A stretch of DNA of 64,000 nt from Neelides folsomi (Eukaryota > Arthropoda > Collembola > Neelipleona > Neelidae): positions 1 through 64,000 of the forward strand of contig JAQGBZ010000088.1 of the NCBI GenBank assembly GCA_034687125.1. The letters run 5' to 3'. Made by a program: the position numbers and the translations under genes. The notes below the pieces were generated by a model. That model did no database searches and was not told where the DNA came from. It saw nothing but the letters and a program-made list of their open reading frames with translations. The first letter of the stretch is position 1. Each line of letters opens with the position of its first letter. Positions 51,301-63,269 of this stretch are shown here, in pieces.

Positions 51301-53562
51301 CAACCCCGTCATTTAAATCACCCTTTCTCATTAAATGGCATTAAGCGGGATTAAAACCTCGGAGATCCACAGAGCCCGGGTACTGTTCAGCGAGCTTCCT
51401 CCGGATGTAGGCGTGGAGCTGGAGGTAAAGCGGCCGGAGCTCGTCGTAAATGTTCTTTACGTCCGACTCAAAGTCCTCCACTTCGTACTTTTGCCTCAGT
51501 TGGTCTCCATAGTCGGCGTATCCGTTGAGAACCGCCAGTTTGTTCTTCAGATCCACGTACTAAAATGTGGAGGTTGAGGTTACATGGGTTGCAGATTATT
51601 ATAATGATCTCTTTGGGAGGCGCATTAGACGAGGAAGTCCGGAAAGTTGAAAGAGGGGGAAAGTCACGTTCTACGAATTGCAAAGTACGGACTCACTTTA
51701 AGGTAGTGCGGCTTCATTTTCCGCCCCACTTCCTTTCTCCACTCATCCCAGGCCCAAAGCCGCTCTGCCACATCGCGGGAATCGGACATCAACTGAGTGA
51801 GACCTGGCTCAAGGTAGAGGCATTCACCGTCTGGCTTTTGCAAGCATGTCTACACAAGAGATGATTCGTCAGCATGACAAAGAATGGGGCGTGATAAAGA
51901 GTACAAGGTGTAAGTTATGACTTGGATCATTTTTGTAAAGGTTGAGTTGTGTAACTTGTGCAAGGATACATAAAAGAAGATGCTTTTCATCACTCACCGA
52001 CCCATATATTGTACCCATGGTTGAGATGAGGGTTGAGAGTTCCATCATCTCTTCATCTGACAAGGTTTTGCTCCCCACGTAGCTCAGTTGCCTTTTTACG
52101 TCAGGATCGAAATTTGTTGTGTTGAATTGGGATGCTTCGACAAAGGCAACAGCATCGTATTGTGAGACTTCGAAGGCAGCTTGGCTCTTTTTTTAGATAT
52201 CAATGAAGCCATTAAACAATAATGGATAAAAAAAACTATCGTCATTTCACCCACTTGTTCATTGATGATAATAATTATGAGTTTGCCATATGTCCCTCGT
52301 TTATTTAATGGGAGATAATAAATGGCCTTTATCTCCCTGATAAATTCCCTTGCAAAGTCTTTGTTTCGCGTGTCGGGTCAAGGGGAAGAAAATTGAAAGT
52401 ATTTCCATTTACAATCAATTTATGACTTTTGATAAGTTTGGAAGTTAGTTTGGGAGACTCGAGGGATTATCAGGTTAATTTAGGGCAGGAATCTACGTGT
52501 GTGTGTTTTCCGCAAGTTAAGAGCTACAATGCTAAGCTGTGGGAATCTCGCTTTTATACTCCGAAGTTTGAACTACGAGGGTTTTTCGGTCGAGTGGACA
52601 AAAGGCTTGTTGATGCATTTAGAAGCTAAAAGGATTTAGTACAGAGAGCTCCTCCACAGTTTAAATAGCGTAATTTCCCATCCTCCCCTCAAATTCCTCT
52701 CTATTCCTTTTTCCACACTCATTCTCATAAATTGAGGGGAAAGTTAAAAAGTTCTATTGGGATAATTGGGTCGATAAAATGAATGGTGGTGGAAGTGGAG
52801 AGAAGCGGTTCGGATGAGACTGCATCTAAAACTTTTACAGATGTTACCCAACTTTCTCCCTCGTTTCCTCTCTTTCGGTTTTTCTTCCTAATTACATAAA
52901 CAGTGGGGAGGAACAATAAGGCTAAGCCCGAAAACAGGAATCCAATTAAATAAATTTCCGTCAACTCCTTTCATTGATCCTTCTCTCTCTTTCTCTCCCT
53001 GCCGCGATCCACTTCCACCGTGAAGAGTAAAAATGGATCCTTATCTTGGAAATTGCATAATTTTAAAACAAACCTCAGCCACAAGACTTTGCGGTGTGGG
53101 GAAACATCCGTTAAAAGAGAGATACATGTATGGTAATACATGGACATTTTTCACTCCTCCGCTCTCTTTCATGAATGGAAAAGTGATTCATCTCTTGGGT
53201 TAATTAAACTGAGGGTCATCAATCAAGTGGGTTTAATTAAATGTAAATGATTGCGGCGTATGTGGAATAGCTGCCTTCTTCTTTTACCTCTTTTTCAGCA
53301 TTTTCCTCTGTCAGATTCGTGTTGTAAGCCCATGAAGCAAGGACGTACTTGTTCACTATGAAAGAGTAGTTGGTATTGTAGGTTTCTAGGAACGCGATGG
53401 CTTCTTCTTCATTTGAATTATCCCCGTCTCTGACTCGCAAGCTGGAACCGGGAGTCAATCCCCGCACTCTCCAAATCTACTCTTTACTTACCTCTTCATC
53501 CTTCCGGTGGCGGCCGCCGAAAGCGAAAAGGCCAGGACCAGAACGAGCACCGAGGAATGCAT
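48354..53562 (-). CDS. Angiotensin-converting-enzyme family peptidase (M2), single domain
   Basis: Twelve exons in phase, 673 residues: 53562-53492, 53441-53288, 52186-51998, 51849-51697, 51559-51358, 51292-51257, 51171-50858, 50736-50684, 50325-50291, 50235-50155, 50105-49733 and 48714-48354. Exon 1 encodes a signal peptide (VLVLVLAFSLSAAATG). One M2 domain is present. Zinc ligands are His372 and His376 in HHELGH plus Glu400 in GFHEAVG, spaced exactly as in human ACE. The equivalents of catalytic His513 and Tyr523 are His504 and Tyr514, and CHATAW is kept. The residues that bind the substrate carboxylate differ: Arg270, Ile502 and Met511 replace Gln281, Lys511 and Tyr520. The C-terminus is Ser/Thr-rich and ends in a hydrophobic stretch with no cytosolic tail, as for a GPI-anchored or tail-anchored ectoenzyme. 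Intron 10 is 49 bp. The exon 3 acceptor has a poor pyrimidine tract. Confidence 0.95.
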
Positions 53563-54011
53563 TTCTCACTGACGAGTTCAAAATAAGAATTGTGTGGAGC
53601 GAAAGTGTGCCGCAATCCCGTTGGAAAATGGTGATAATAATATGAGAGAACCAAATGCCTCGACGGTGGTAAAATTAACTGGACGAGGTTGAGACTCATC
53701 TACTTTTATTGGCTCCGACCCTCGGCGGCTCTTTAGCTATCTACGACGAGGGAACCAAATTCCCTCATTACACCTTTCCCCCCATAACATCCCATGCATT
53801 TTCTATGATTTATCCAATGGGCTAATGCGGACGTAATTGCTAATGAATATTAATTAGGGATCGATTCACCTACACAGAGGTTTGCATGGGTGAGGGGGGC
53901 TCAATCGGAAAAGCACTTGAGCCCAACAGAGAAACAGAGTCACTTTGGACACAATTTATATCTATTGTTCCGAAGCACCACTTTAGAGGTAATTGCATTT
54001 AGGCTCCGACT
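53563..54011. other. ACE upstream region, intergenic
   Basis: The ACE promoter should lie here on the minus strand. No confident TATA box or leader exon was identified, and no gene was seen. Confidence 0.4.
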
Positions 54012-57000
54012 TCACTTGCAAATTGTGCTGATCGCATCCTGGCTCAGCTCGTACACTTCATGTCCACCTGGAACGGCCCAATTCCGCTGGGGGCGACGGG
54101 ACGAAGGGCCGGGCACGGCGACGGTTGAGGGCCCCGACGAGATCAGAGGTTCAGCATCGAAGAGGGTCGAGGGCTGGGTCGGGAATTCCGGGCGTTTGGC
54201 ACACAGCCGTCCCACCCAGATCTCTTCGCCCAAGAAGTACATGACAAGCCAGCTCTGTTTCACACAAAAGAACATTTTTAACGTCCGTCTGGAAGGGCGA
54301 AATTGAATTTTATGGATGTGTGCCACATTTAAATATGTACGCGTTGCGTAATGGGGCAGATGATGAGAGTGGGGGTTTGTCGCAAGCCCGGAATTATGCA
54401 TAGAATTTGATTACGACTTTATTATTTATATTTGAAATTGAGAAAGAATGGTAGTGGGGCGTGGGTTAAATGGCGGGCTCATAAGGAGGTCTCAAATTTA
54501 GTGGGTTAATTCATAATTGAGGATGGAGGTTGTTAGTTTATAGGAAAGGAAGGAAGGCGGAGGCCGATTGGGCTGGGAATATTCACTCGCCTCGGGTAAT
54601 TTTTCTTCCATCAATATGGAAATTGGGCTCTGATTTGAATCGTGATCTCCTCGACTGCCTCCAGCCGGAGAACACACAAATATGAATCTTCGCCCATTTC
54701 CTCTCTAATTTTCTGGCTCGAGGCCCCCGAAATTCGATGAGCGAGGGAGAATTCCAGGGAGTCTCCATCACTTGGCTCCGAGATCGGGCCGTCATTAAGT
54801 TATGAAGGCCCGATGAGCTGCTACTTTCCAGCCCCTTACATTTGGAAAGGAAATGCGGTCCATATGATCCAGCCGCCCGCCAGGTTCGTTCCCTTATTAA
54901 CATTTAACATTCGACGGCGGCGGAGATTAATCCGGGCCTCAGTTCATCTCCATTACTCTCGCGATGAGTCTTCGATTCCGCCTCCTTCCCCTCCATTATT
55001 CATAGGAGAGAAATTAATGGGAGATTTCTCTATCGATTCCAACTATCACTCCCCACCACACTACATTCCGGCCGCGGAGGTCAAACACACTCAATCCCGC
55101 TCCGCAAACAGAACCTCTCCAAAATACACTCCAAATGACTCTCCAAATTGAAAGGAACTCAATCCACCACCACTTTTCTCACAATAAGCCCCATCACTTT
55201 CCCTTCCTCCCAAATGGCTCTCCTGAGTCAACATCTCTCATTTCCTTTATTGAAATTCTTATCAAACTCGAAGGGGCCGCAATTAATCAAAGTGGCTCTC
55301 CTCCCCGTTTCCCTCGGAAGCTCCTCCGCGGGTGTTTGCTCACTCACATCAAATGATAAAATTCCTCACTCTTGACATCGGAGCTTGGAGCTGATGCGGA
55401 AGAACAGATCTCCTCCGTATATAAATACCTTCTTAACTCTGGCCATCTCCAATATCAATAATGGAACTTACAAGTGCAATATTCGAGGCCGCGGCGGCCA
55501 GCTGGAAGAAGATGGATCTCCCGTTTTCCAAAGCTACGACCCCAAGGAACCATTGGATGGCGAGAAGCGGAAGGAGCATGGCGGACGCCCGGATTCCGCC
55601 GGACACTACTCGCTCATCCAGCGTCTCTTCGTCGGGATCGCACCCTTCTTGCCACAGTTTCCTAAGTGCAAGGAGGTGCCGCAAACAGAGGACGACCAGC
55701 AACGTGTTCACCTGCAAGAGAAAAATAAATGAGCTCCGGTGGGAGAGTGTATTACATTTGATGGTTCTTGGCAGCTCGGATCCCGCCCTGGCGCCTCGCC
55801 AGCCTCATTGAGTCCCCATTGAGTGTCCATTAGAGTAATTCTCGTCCCTTCCTCCCTCCCTCACTTCGAAGGTCCAATTAATAATGAACGTCGGCTGAGA
55901 GAAGAACATAAATCAGAGGAATATACAGGGACCTGATCTGCATCTCGGAACGGCCCTGTTCTAGAGAAAGTCTTCCCTCGGGCATACATGCTCTCACATA
56001 TTACGACATGCCTAGCTCACAGTTATGTTATACTCAGTCAGTTATGTATGTTATGTTAATGTATGAAGTAATAACATTGTTCGGATATTACCTCTTCCTA
56101 CCTGCTATTACCATACATTAGTTTTCCATTCTCGTGTAAGCTCCTCCTAAGTGCTAATATAAGATCATTAAAAAGGTGGAACAGCCTTCCACTACTTACT
56201 CTTCCCCGTCAGCCTCATTAGGGAAGAGAGGAAGCTTAATTTTTCCCCGAGAGGAAAAGGCATAATTGGAAGGGAACGTAATGAAGGTGAGGGAAAGAGA
56301 GAGCGCCGCACAACTCGGCGGAGCTCATCCATATGAAAAAGGGCTCAGAACAACTCTCATAATTCCGGGAGAGGAAAGGAAATGTCAGCTTAATGTTCCC
56401 TTGGCTTACGGAGACAGATTTTGGACACGAGTACGGAAACTAATGAGGCTTTCTCCAACTTCTCAAGAATGAGTTGTGGAAGGGAGAAGTTGAAAGGCGG
56501 AGTTGAAGGCCTCGGGACACTTCAAACTCTCACAATTAAAAAGTAGGAGAGCGATAAATGGGCCATTTTTTCCCTTCCCGCCCCTTCCCAATGAATGATA
56601 AATGGGGAAAGGTGGACTCGGGCGGGCGGCATAATTGAATCCTCCACTTTCCTCCAATCAATCTCTATTCTTTGAGATGAAAGGGATGACAAACAAGGAA
56701 TTGTGCTCGAATCTCATTATAGAGAAGGAATAGGAACGATTGCGGGACCTCTTATTCGCCTCAATTGAATCTCAGCCGAGTTGGGTCCTGGATTCAAATG
56801 CTCCATTTTTTCCCTTCCCATCATTTGAGGAATCTCATCCAACTGTCACTCGTCCTCATAATATCGATCCTCGTCGTTCCCCTTTCTCCCATTGTTTCTG
56901 TCTCTCGAGCGAGAGTGGGGCAGTGAGTGTACACACACAGACTTTTCCACCCACGTCTTCCCGGCTTCATTGCAGAAATCGATGTGAAGGGGAGAATCTT

Positions 57001-60000
57001 GGCTTGTTAGAGAAGTGAGCAAAACGAGGAAGGTAAATCTTTGGAATGAATGCAGCAATTTGCATTTGCCCTTACGCTTCTCAAGGGATTTGTCTCCCTT
57101 CAGCGGTTGAGGATTAGGAATAATCTCCGAAAAAGAGAGAAGAAAATTCCTCCCCCTGCCCACACCCGAGGAATGCAATATTAATTATATTCCCATCATG
57201 AACTTCACACCTCGGGTTTAATGAGGAAGCGATGAGGGTGGGGTTTGATCACCCCCTTCTTTCATTGATCCACCAGGAAAGAAAGATATACTTTGGGATA
57301 AGGGAGACCAAGAAGAGCTGAAGCATGTCAAAAATTATCCTTCGACTTCCATTAAAGTATCTCGGAGGAATTCTCAGAAGGCGATGATATAAGTCACGGC
57401 AGTATATCTTATATTCCCTCACCTATACACTTTCGCTGGTAATGGTGATACGAACCGATTGTACCCGCCTCGAAATAATCATTAGGATCGGAGAATCGGA
57501 GCGCCGAGCTAATGAGCTTAAGGACCCGATTACCCGCACCCTCTCGTCCTCACAACCCGCCTTCCGCTCAATATAAGGAGTATCGTCGTAATGAAGGAGG
57601 AGGAGAAGGGAAATCGGGCGGAGGAGGCTAATGGAGACACAATTACCGTTCCTCTACGCTCTGAAGGAAGTGGAGCGGACGAGTTCTGATTACGCCCACT
57701 CATCTTTCTCCCCTGTATAACCACTGACCCTCTCCTTCCATAAATGAGATTCTGGGGGCAGGACACGGCGGTTCTCTCAATTTCCGCCCCACTGACAACC
57801 CGAATTTGGACGAAATGGCTATTAAGAAGCTTTCTCCTGCCTTTCTCCCCGTCTCATAATAGCCCGGCATTGAGAAAAGCCGAGTTTGAAAACAATGGTT
57901 GATCCCGGGTCGGGCATTAATATTTGCGAGTGGGCGAGGGGGGATATAAATATGAAGGGTTATCTACCACGTCCAGCTCCGTGTAATAAGCGGTCGCAAA
58001 TCCTCGGAAGAGCCAATTGGGTCCATTTCCATTACATGGAATAGATTTGGTGAATAAATAAGGGCGGATGAAGCTCGCGACTACCCCAATAACCATCCCA
58101 CACCTCCCATTTTAATAACTCTCTAGGAAAACAGAGTTTAATTCCTTTTTGGCGATAGTGTAATAAGGAGCCAGGGCGAGTGAATAACTCTTCCCTTATG
58201 GACACACTTATTGCACTCTAATGGACGTATCTCTATTTCCTTATAGAACTTATAGTCATATGCCGAGTTGGGAATGTTCGGAGTGGTCGGGTTTGATATG
58301 CGCATAGGTGTACGGAAGGGGTTTATATCCTTTATAGATAAAAAAGCTGAATTGGAGGAATCCGTGATAAATTATGCATGGAGCGTCCGAGATTTAGGAG
58401 GACGAGGCTGAAGTGAGGACGCTGGGTGAGGCTGGATATTTAATGGGACTTGGCAGAAGAGACGCGTCGGCGGCGCCAGTCGTCCATCCATAAATTACAC
58501 TAAGAGCCCAGTGGGCCCCCATTGAGCTTCCTCGTCCGGAAGTGGAGATTTATGGGGATGGGGGAACTCACCCCAATGAGGAGAAAGACGGGGACGATGA
58601 AGGAGAGGACCATTCCTTTCTCAATGGACATCCAACAGTACCGCCGAGTCTCGTAACCCTCAGGATTTCCCAGCCAACTCACCTGCAAGACAAATAAAGG
58701 ATCAAATATTATTATATCCGTGCCAAAGGCGGAGAAAAGCAGGCGATCTTGGGAGTGATAAGATGGGAAATTGCATGCGTGTTTCCCACGCACGTCGAAC
58801 CCATCTGACATTTTGAACCCCCAAATAACTCTGATTCTGACATGGATCCCCCTTCTCCCTTCAAATGGAGATTTGCCTTTCAATTTCCTCCTTTTGATCT
58901 CGAGCGCGGGGATCCGCATTTGCCCTCCTCATTTGTAAGCATCAAAAATTCATGCGAAGGAGTCAGGTGGAATCCGAGCCATGGAGATTTGCGATGTATT
59001 AGAAATTATGATGAGGCTGTTTATGGATGGCGGTTTTATCCCCCAATTTGTATCGCGGGACACGCCGAGTCTCTTGGGACCACTGAGGTGGGGCGGGAAT
59101 TATTCATTACGGCGCTCCCGTGGAACCATTAAATTTTATGCCCGCACGCCTTCCCGGGCCAGATTGGATCCTGCGGGTAGAAAATCAATGTACGGACGAC
59201 GCAATTATAACCAACGCTTTCCCTCTCCCCACCTTTACAAGTAAATTTCAATTATGGGAAGGGGCGCAGTGTTTAATTACGCCGTCTCGGGCAGGTGGGA
59301 CGGGGGGGAAATGACATCCACAACAGCTCGCGTCGTCGGGGAGCTGAGGATTTAAGAGGAATCTGTGCGAGGGAGACAAAGGGGAGCATTTGGGAGTCCC
59401 AAGGGACCATCTGCAGTCCTCCGCATCACCCGCCAACCTCATCAACTTCTCCTGTTCCAGCCTTTCCCCAAGTGCTGACCTTCCCACATTCTCACTCTCG
59501 TATTGAGATGTGAAGAGAAGTTGGGCCATTATTAAGGTTGCATACGTAAGTACGGACGTAAGTTGCCAGAGTTTATCTGTAGTAGGTAGAGGGTCTATTG
59601 ATGCTGTAATCGATACGGAGAGGGATTCTGGGAGCCTTGCTTTCCTCTCTCCGCTTCCTCCGCTCTTCCCTCATCCGGAGAAACTCCCAAAAGGAAAGTC
59701 AACTCTCAAGAATCACATTTCAATGAACGGTTCGAGGCCCAATTATCTCATTTTCCTCCTCCTTTCTCTCCATCATGAGAATTAAAGTAGGCGGTGAGAG
59801 GGAGAGCTCAAGTTCGCATCTCATCATCCAAGACGCCGCGAGGGAAACTTCCTTTGATTACGAGGACACAACTTGGAGTGGAAACTCCATTGAATGAGAT
59901 GAAACATTTGAATGAACGAGAATTTCTTTCGAATTAAAAATGAGCTGCGGAATGGGAAAGGAAGAGATTGAGAAGATGCGAACGGCCGATTGAGGATTTC

Positions 60001-63000
60001 GAGCAAGTGGATCCTCACGGATGGATTTTCGTGCGCCGTAGTCTTTGATGGTCGAATTCCGGCTACGGGGATAATAAAGAGTCAAATGGACCCATTTCCT
60101 CTCCCACTTTGCATTCGAATTCTGAGCCCGAATTCGAAATTTATGAACTTTTAATTGGCTCCTCACCGAATTCTAGAGAAAGCTGTTCAACTTTCTCCAT
60201 TCCCACCTTCCTCCTCTCATCGCCTAATTCTCAAGGGCCTAGTGCGGATCCTCTCTCAGAGGACCATCTACGTAAGCCGCGCTCTTAAGCTATTCCTTCG
60301 CACATAGTAGAAGAGAGCTTAGGCTTGAGTCTACTAAAAGTGCATACAATGGAAAGCTCACATGATGCCGAAAGCCAAGATTAGACATTTGTACTTACGA
60401 GAATAAAAGGGAGCGGGGCGAGCCAGGCGGCCAAAGCGTAGTAAAACTCTTTCTCTTCATTCACTCCTTCGGTCGGGAGGAGCAGGGTTGTCGACATGGA
60501 GTGGCGGGAGAGACCCCGGTAATTCCCCACAGTGTGAGCGAGGAGGAAAGACCCGACAACGAGGTGAAGATAGTGGAGGGCCACAGCCACAGCCCCGCAC
60601 ACATCAGCAGGCTCCGTCCCCTGGGGAAGAGAAAATCGGGTAGACTGGCGGGATGGTCGTAAAAATTTTACTGTTCGAGTGATTGGAGCAAAGATGTATA
60701 GAATTTGACCCTCTTGTGTTCAAACGTCGAGAGAGACATGCAGAGTTGGTTTGGGATTCCCCGATCTGCCCCGATCCCCTCCGAGCCAAGGCCCATTGAT
60801 GGTAAGTGGGAGCGGGAGGATGAAGGTCTCGATGATATTATGGAAACCGCTCTTTTTAATTGCTTCCCCACACCCAATTCCCCATCTCCTTCCCTTTGAT
60901 AAATATTTGGATACAAAGTTGAAAGGGAATGATAATGCGGGCCGCGTTACAGGTGCGGCTTTATACTCCGAGAGTTCCCCGAATGGCTATGAGTATAATA
61001 AGTTGGAAGGAATAAAGAGAGAGATGTCGAAGGGAAGGACATAATTAAATGAGGGCCCGCCAACTTCAGTTGCCGTATCGCGCCCGTTGTTTCGAAGCCC
61101 TCATAAATAATTTATGATAAATCTCACACTCTCACACTCGTAATTGAATTGATTTCGGAGGGAACAAAAGAAGAGAGATTTGGCCCTTCCCTTTCCCCGG
61201 TTTCGCTCATCGGAATCCCGTCGGAACAACTCCGCATTCGAGAATGAAAGATATTAAACTCATTTTTGTATTATTGGGAAACATTCACTCTCGAATGGGC
61301 TCGAGTTCTAATATTTCCAACATAGACTGCTTTCTAATATTTCTTTCATTTTCCACTCTCGTGAGCAGTATAGGAAAGAAATAAGCTCAAAGATTCTTTT
61401 TTACAACTTTTCTTTTCATGAGATACAATATACTCCGTTGTGTAGTCCATGTTGGGAAATTCATCTTCTCCCTTCTTTGTACGAGTTTTAAGAGCAAGTT
61501 TCCCTTTCAGCCCACGACGGGTCTCTTTTGCGGGGAAAAGGCCATTTTAAGTCACCTGAGAATCGTGGAGTGTTCAAGTAGTAGATTTGGGAAGGGTGAT
61601 AAAAAGTTGAAAATGAGGTTCTTACGTGGACAGCAAGAAGAAGGAGCAAGTTGGAGATGAGAAGAGCGAACCCAATGTTGACGGGGACGGAAGTGGCCCC
61701 GAAAACTCCCCGTTTCTTTACACAAGGGACGGCCCCGAGGACCGTGAGGACTTGGGCGATTGCCGCCACGACTCCGCCGACAGCCTAAAGGAAAAATTCC
61801 GTCATTCTCATAAAAGTCCCAGATGGGTGGAATGGGTTACAAACTTGGATGATTCGCCCGGCGACTTCCTCCTTCTGTGCCTCCTGGAACTTTTCTCCAA
61901 AGTAGACATACATGACGGAGTCAATCCGTCCTCGAGATATTACATCTGCGAGCCCCGGCTGGGTCTCCAAGTCCGGTGGCTCAGATGGTCGCCGAAGGTC
62001 TTCCTCAGGATTGTAGAGCACCGTAGAGTTTAGCGGGTCGAGATAGGAGGATGTGGAGGTCCAAGGCGGGAAGCGGGTAGAAGGGAGCGGGGCTATGCGA
62101 AGAATGGCCTCATGTTCAGAGAGGTTGAGGCGGGATGTGGAGCGCGAGGCCGCCCACAACTTCCTCAGCAGTTGGATTTGTATGGGTGGTGGCCCTTGTT
62201 CAGGCAGCGGGAGCATGGGGAGTTCAGGCCCTCCAGGCTCGGGAGCTTCAACTCCTACGGATGAAAAACATGATTGCCCCTATTGTGGTCGAAACTTTTA
62301 TTTGGATTCACCTGATATTCTCTTTAATGGGAGAACTCGGAGAAAAGAACTCGTATGGGGGAGGAATGAAAGGGGGCAATTTGGGGAATTTATCCGCCTC
62401 TTCCCATCATCACCTCGAGTCCACTACTTTCCTCTCTCATGTGTGTGTGTGTGAATGTGGGGGGGGAAGGCGGGGGGAGGCGGAGCGGAAGGAAAGGGAG
62501 GAGAAGAGATAGTTGAGAATCTCTGCTGTCCATTTGAGACCTCTTTCCTTCTATTGATTTCGCACGGCGTTGTTGACCCCAGGAGGAGAATGGCTGCAGG
62601 TGGGCGGCGGGTTTACCATATCTATCATATGAGTGAACGTGGCGCAGAGGGAATCAATCTGCTCTTCAACTTTCACTCTCACTTCTCGCTGCTTCCCATT
62701 TTCTCTCGGACCATAAACCTTTCATTACGATGATTTTTCTTTAGTTTATGACAGGACACTCGTCCAGGGGCCAAGGGAGCGAGCGGCAAGGAGATAATGG
62801 AATTAGCAAGTTTGCTCCGGAGAGAAGTGGGCCGCGGAGGAGCCATGAAAATGAAATTATCCCTTTTCTCCTCCTCCTCCTCTTCCCCCTTGTTTTCGGG
62901 CCAAGGAGGAATTTATGAAGAAGTGGAATCGGAACGAGGCGACTCTTTTTTGGGGAAAAATTCAAACTTTTGCATTACATTTCTTATTCATTCGAGTCTC

Positions 63001-63221
63001 TCGTCGTCCCCAGCCGAACTCCGTTCGCATAGTTAGTGAATCCATAAATAGATCTTGGGAATATGTGTAGGATATGGAATTGTTCATATTTTCATATATA
63101 ACTTAACTATATGTAAAGAATATGAGTGAGGAGAAGGAAAGTTTAACTCACGGGGAACGGCGGATCCAAGGGAGAGGGCGAGGAAGAGACAACCGCAGAC
63201 CCACTTTCTGTTGTCTTCCGC
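54012..63221 (-). CDS. Class B / adhesion-like seven-transmembrane receptor, ends unresolved
   Basis: Six exons join in phase (404 codons): 63221-63152, 62254-61845, 61784-61626, 60620-60399, 58682-58572 and 55711-55472. The first encodes a signal-peptide-like stretch (KWVCGCLFLALSLGSAVP). It follows a good acceptor, though an in-frame ATG at 63260 would also work. A short ectodomain of about 130 residues has sequons NLSE and NSTV. Helices: AVGGVVAAIAQVLTVLGAV, PVNIGFALLISNLLLLLAV, VCGAVAVALHYLHLVVGSF, FYYALAAWLAPLPFIL, GMVLSFIVPVFLLIGVNTLL, MLLPLLAIQWFLGVVAL and the start of helix 7. Cys in VCGAV and in RRYCWMS fit the conserved loop disulfide. The pattern is nearest to adhesion-type receptors, but no GPS cleavage motif is visible. 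The final exon is uncertain. One candidate (54288-54012) encodes a helix-7-like WLVMYFLGEE and a Pro/Ser-rich tail ending STICK, but its phase does not match, so a small exon may be missing. Confidence 0.75.
62446..62508 (+). repeat. (GT)n followed by G-rich tract
   Basis: Six or so GT units lead into GAATGTGGGGGGGGAAGGCGGGGGGAGGCGGAGCGG. Several G runs close together could form a G-quadruplex. It lies in an intron of the receptor gene. Confidence 0.6.
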
Positions 63222-63269
63222 CTGTGAAGAAGAGAAACACTCAGTTAGGATCTCCCTCATTGAGAACAC

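Noticed and set aside
52725-52964. Minus-strand frame in an ACE intron encoding a hydrophobic stretch followed by a basic cluster
   Set aside because: No in-frame ATG (it opens at TTG) and no splice sites joining it to ACE in phase.
53890-54306. 138-codon plus-strand open frame
   Set aside because: Opposite strand of the candidate last receptor exon, with no domain or splice support.
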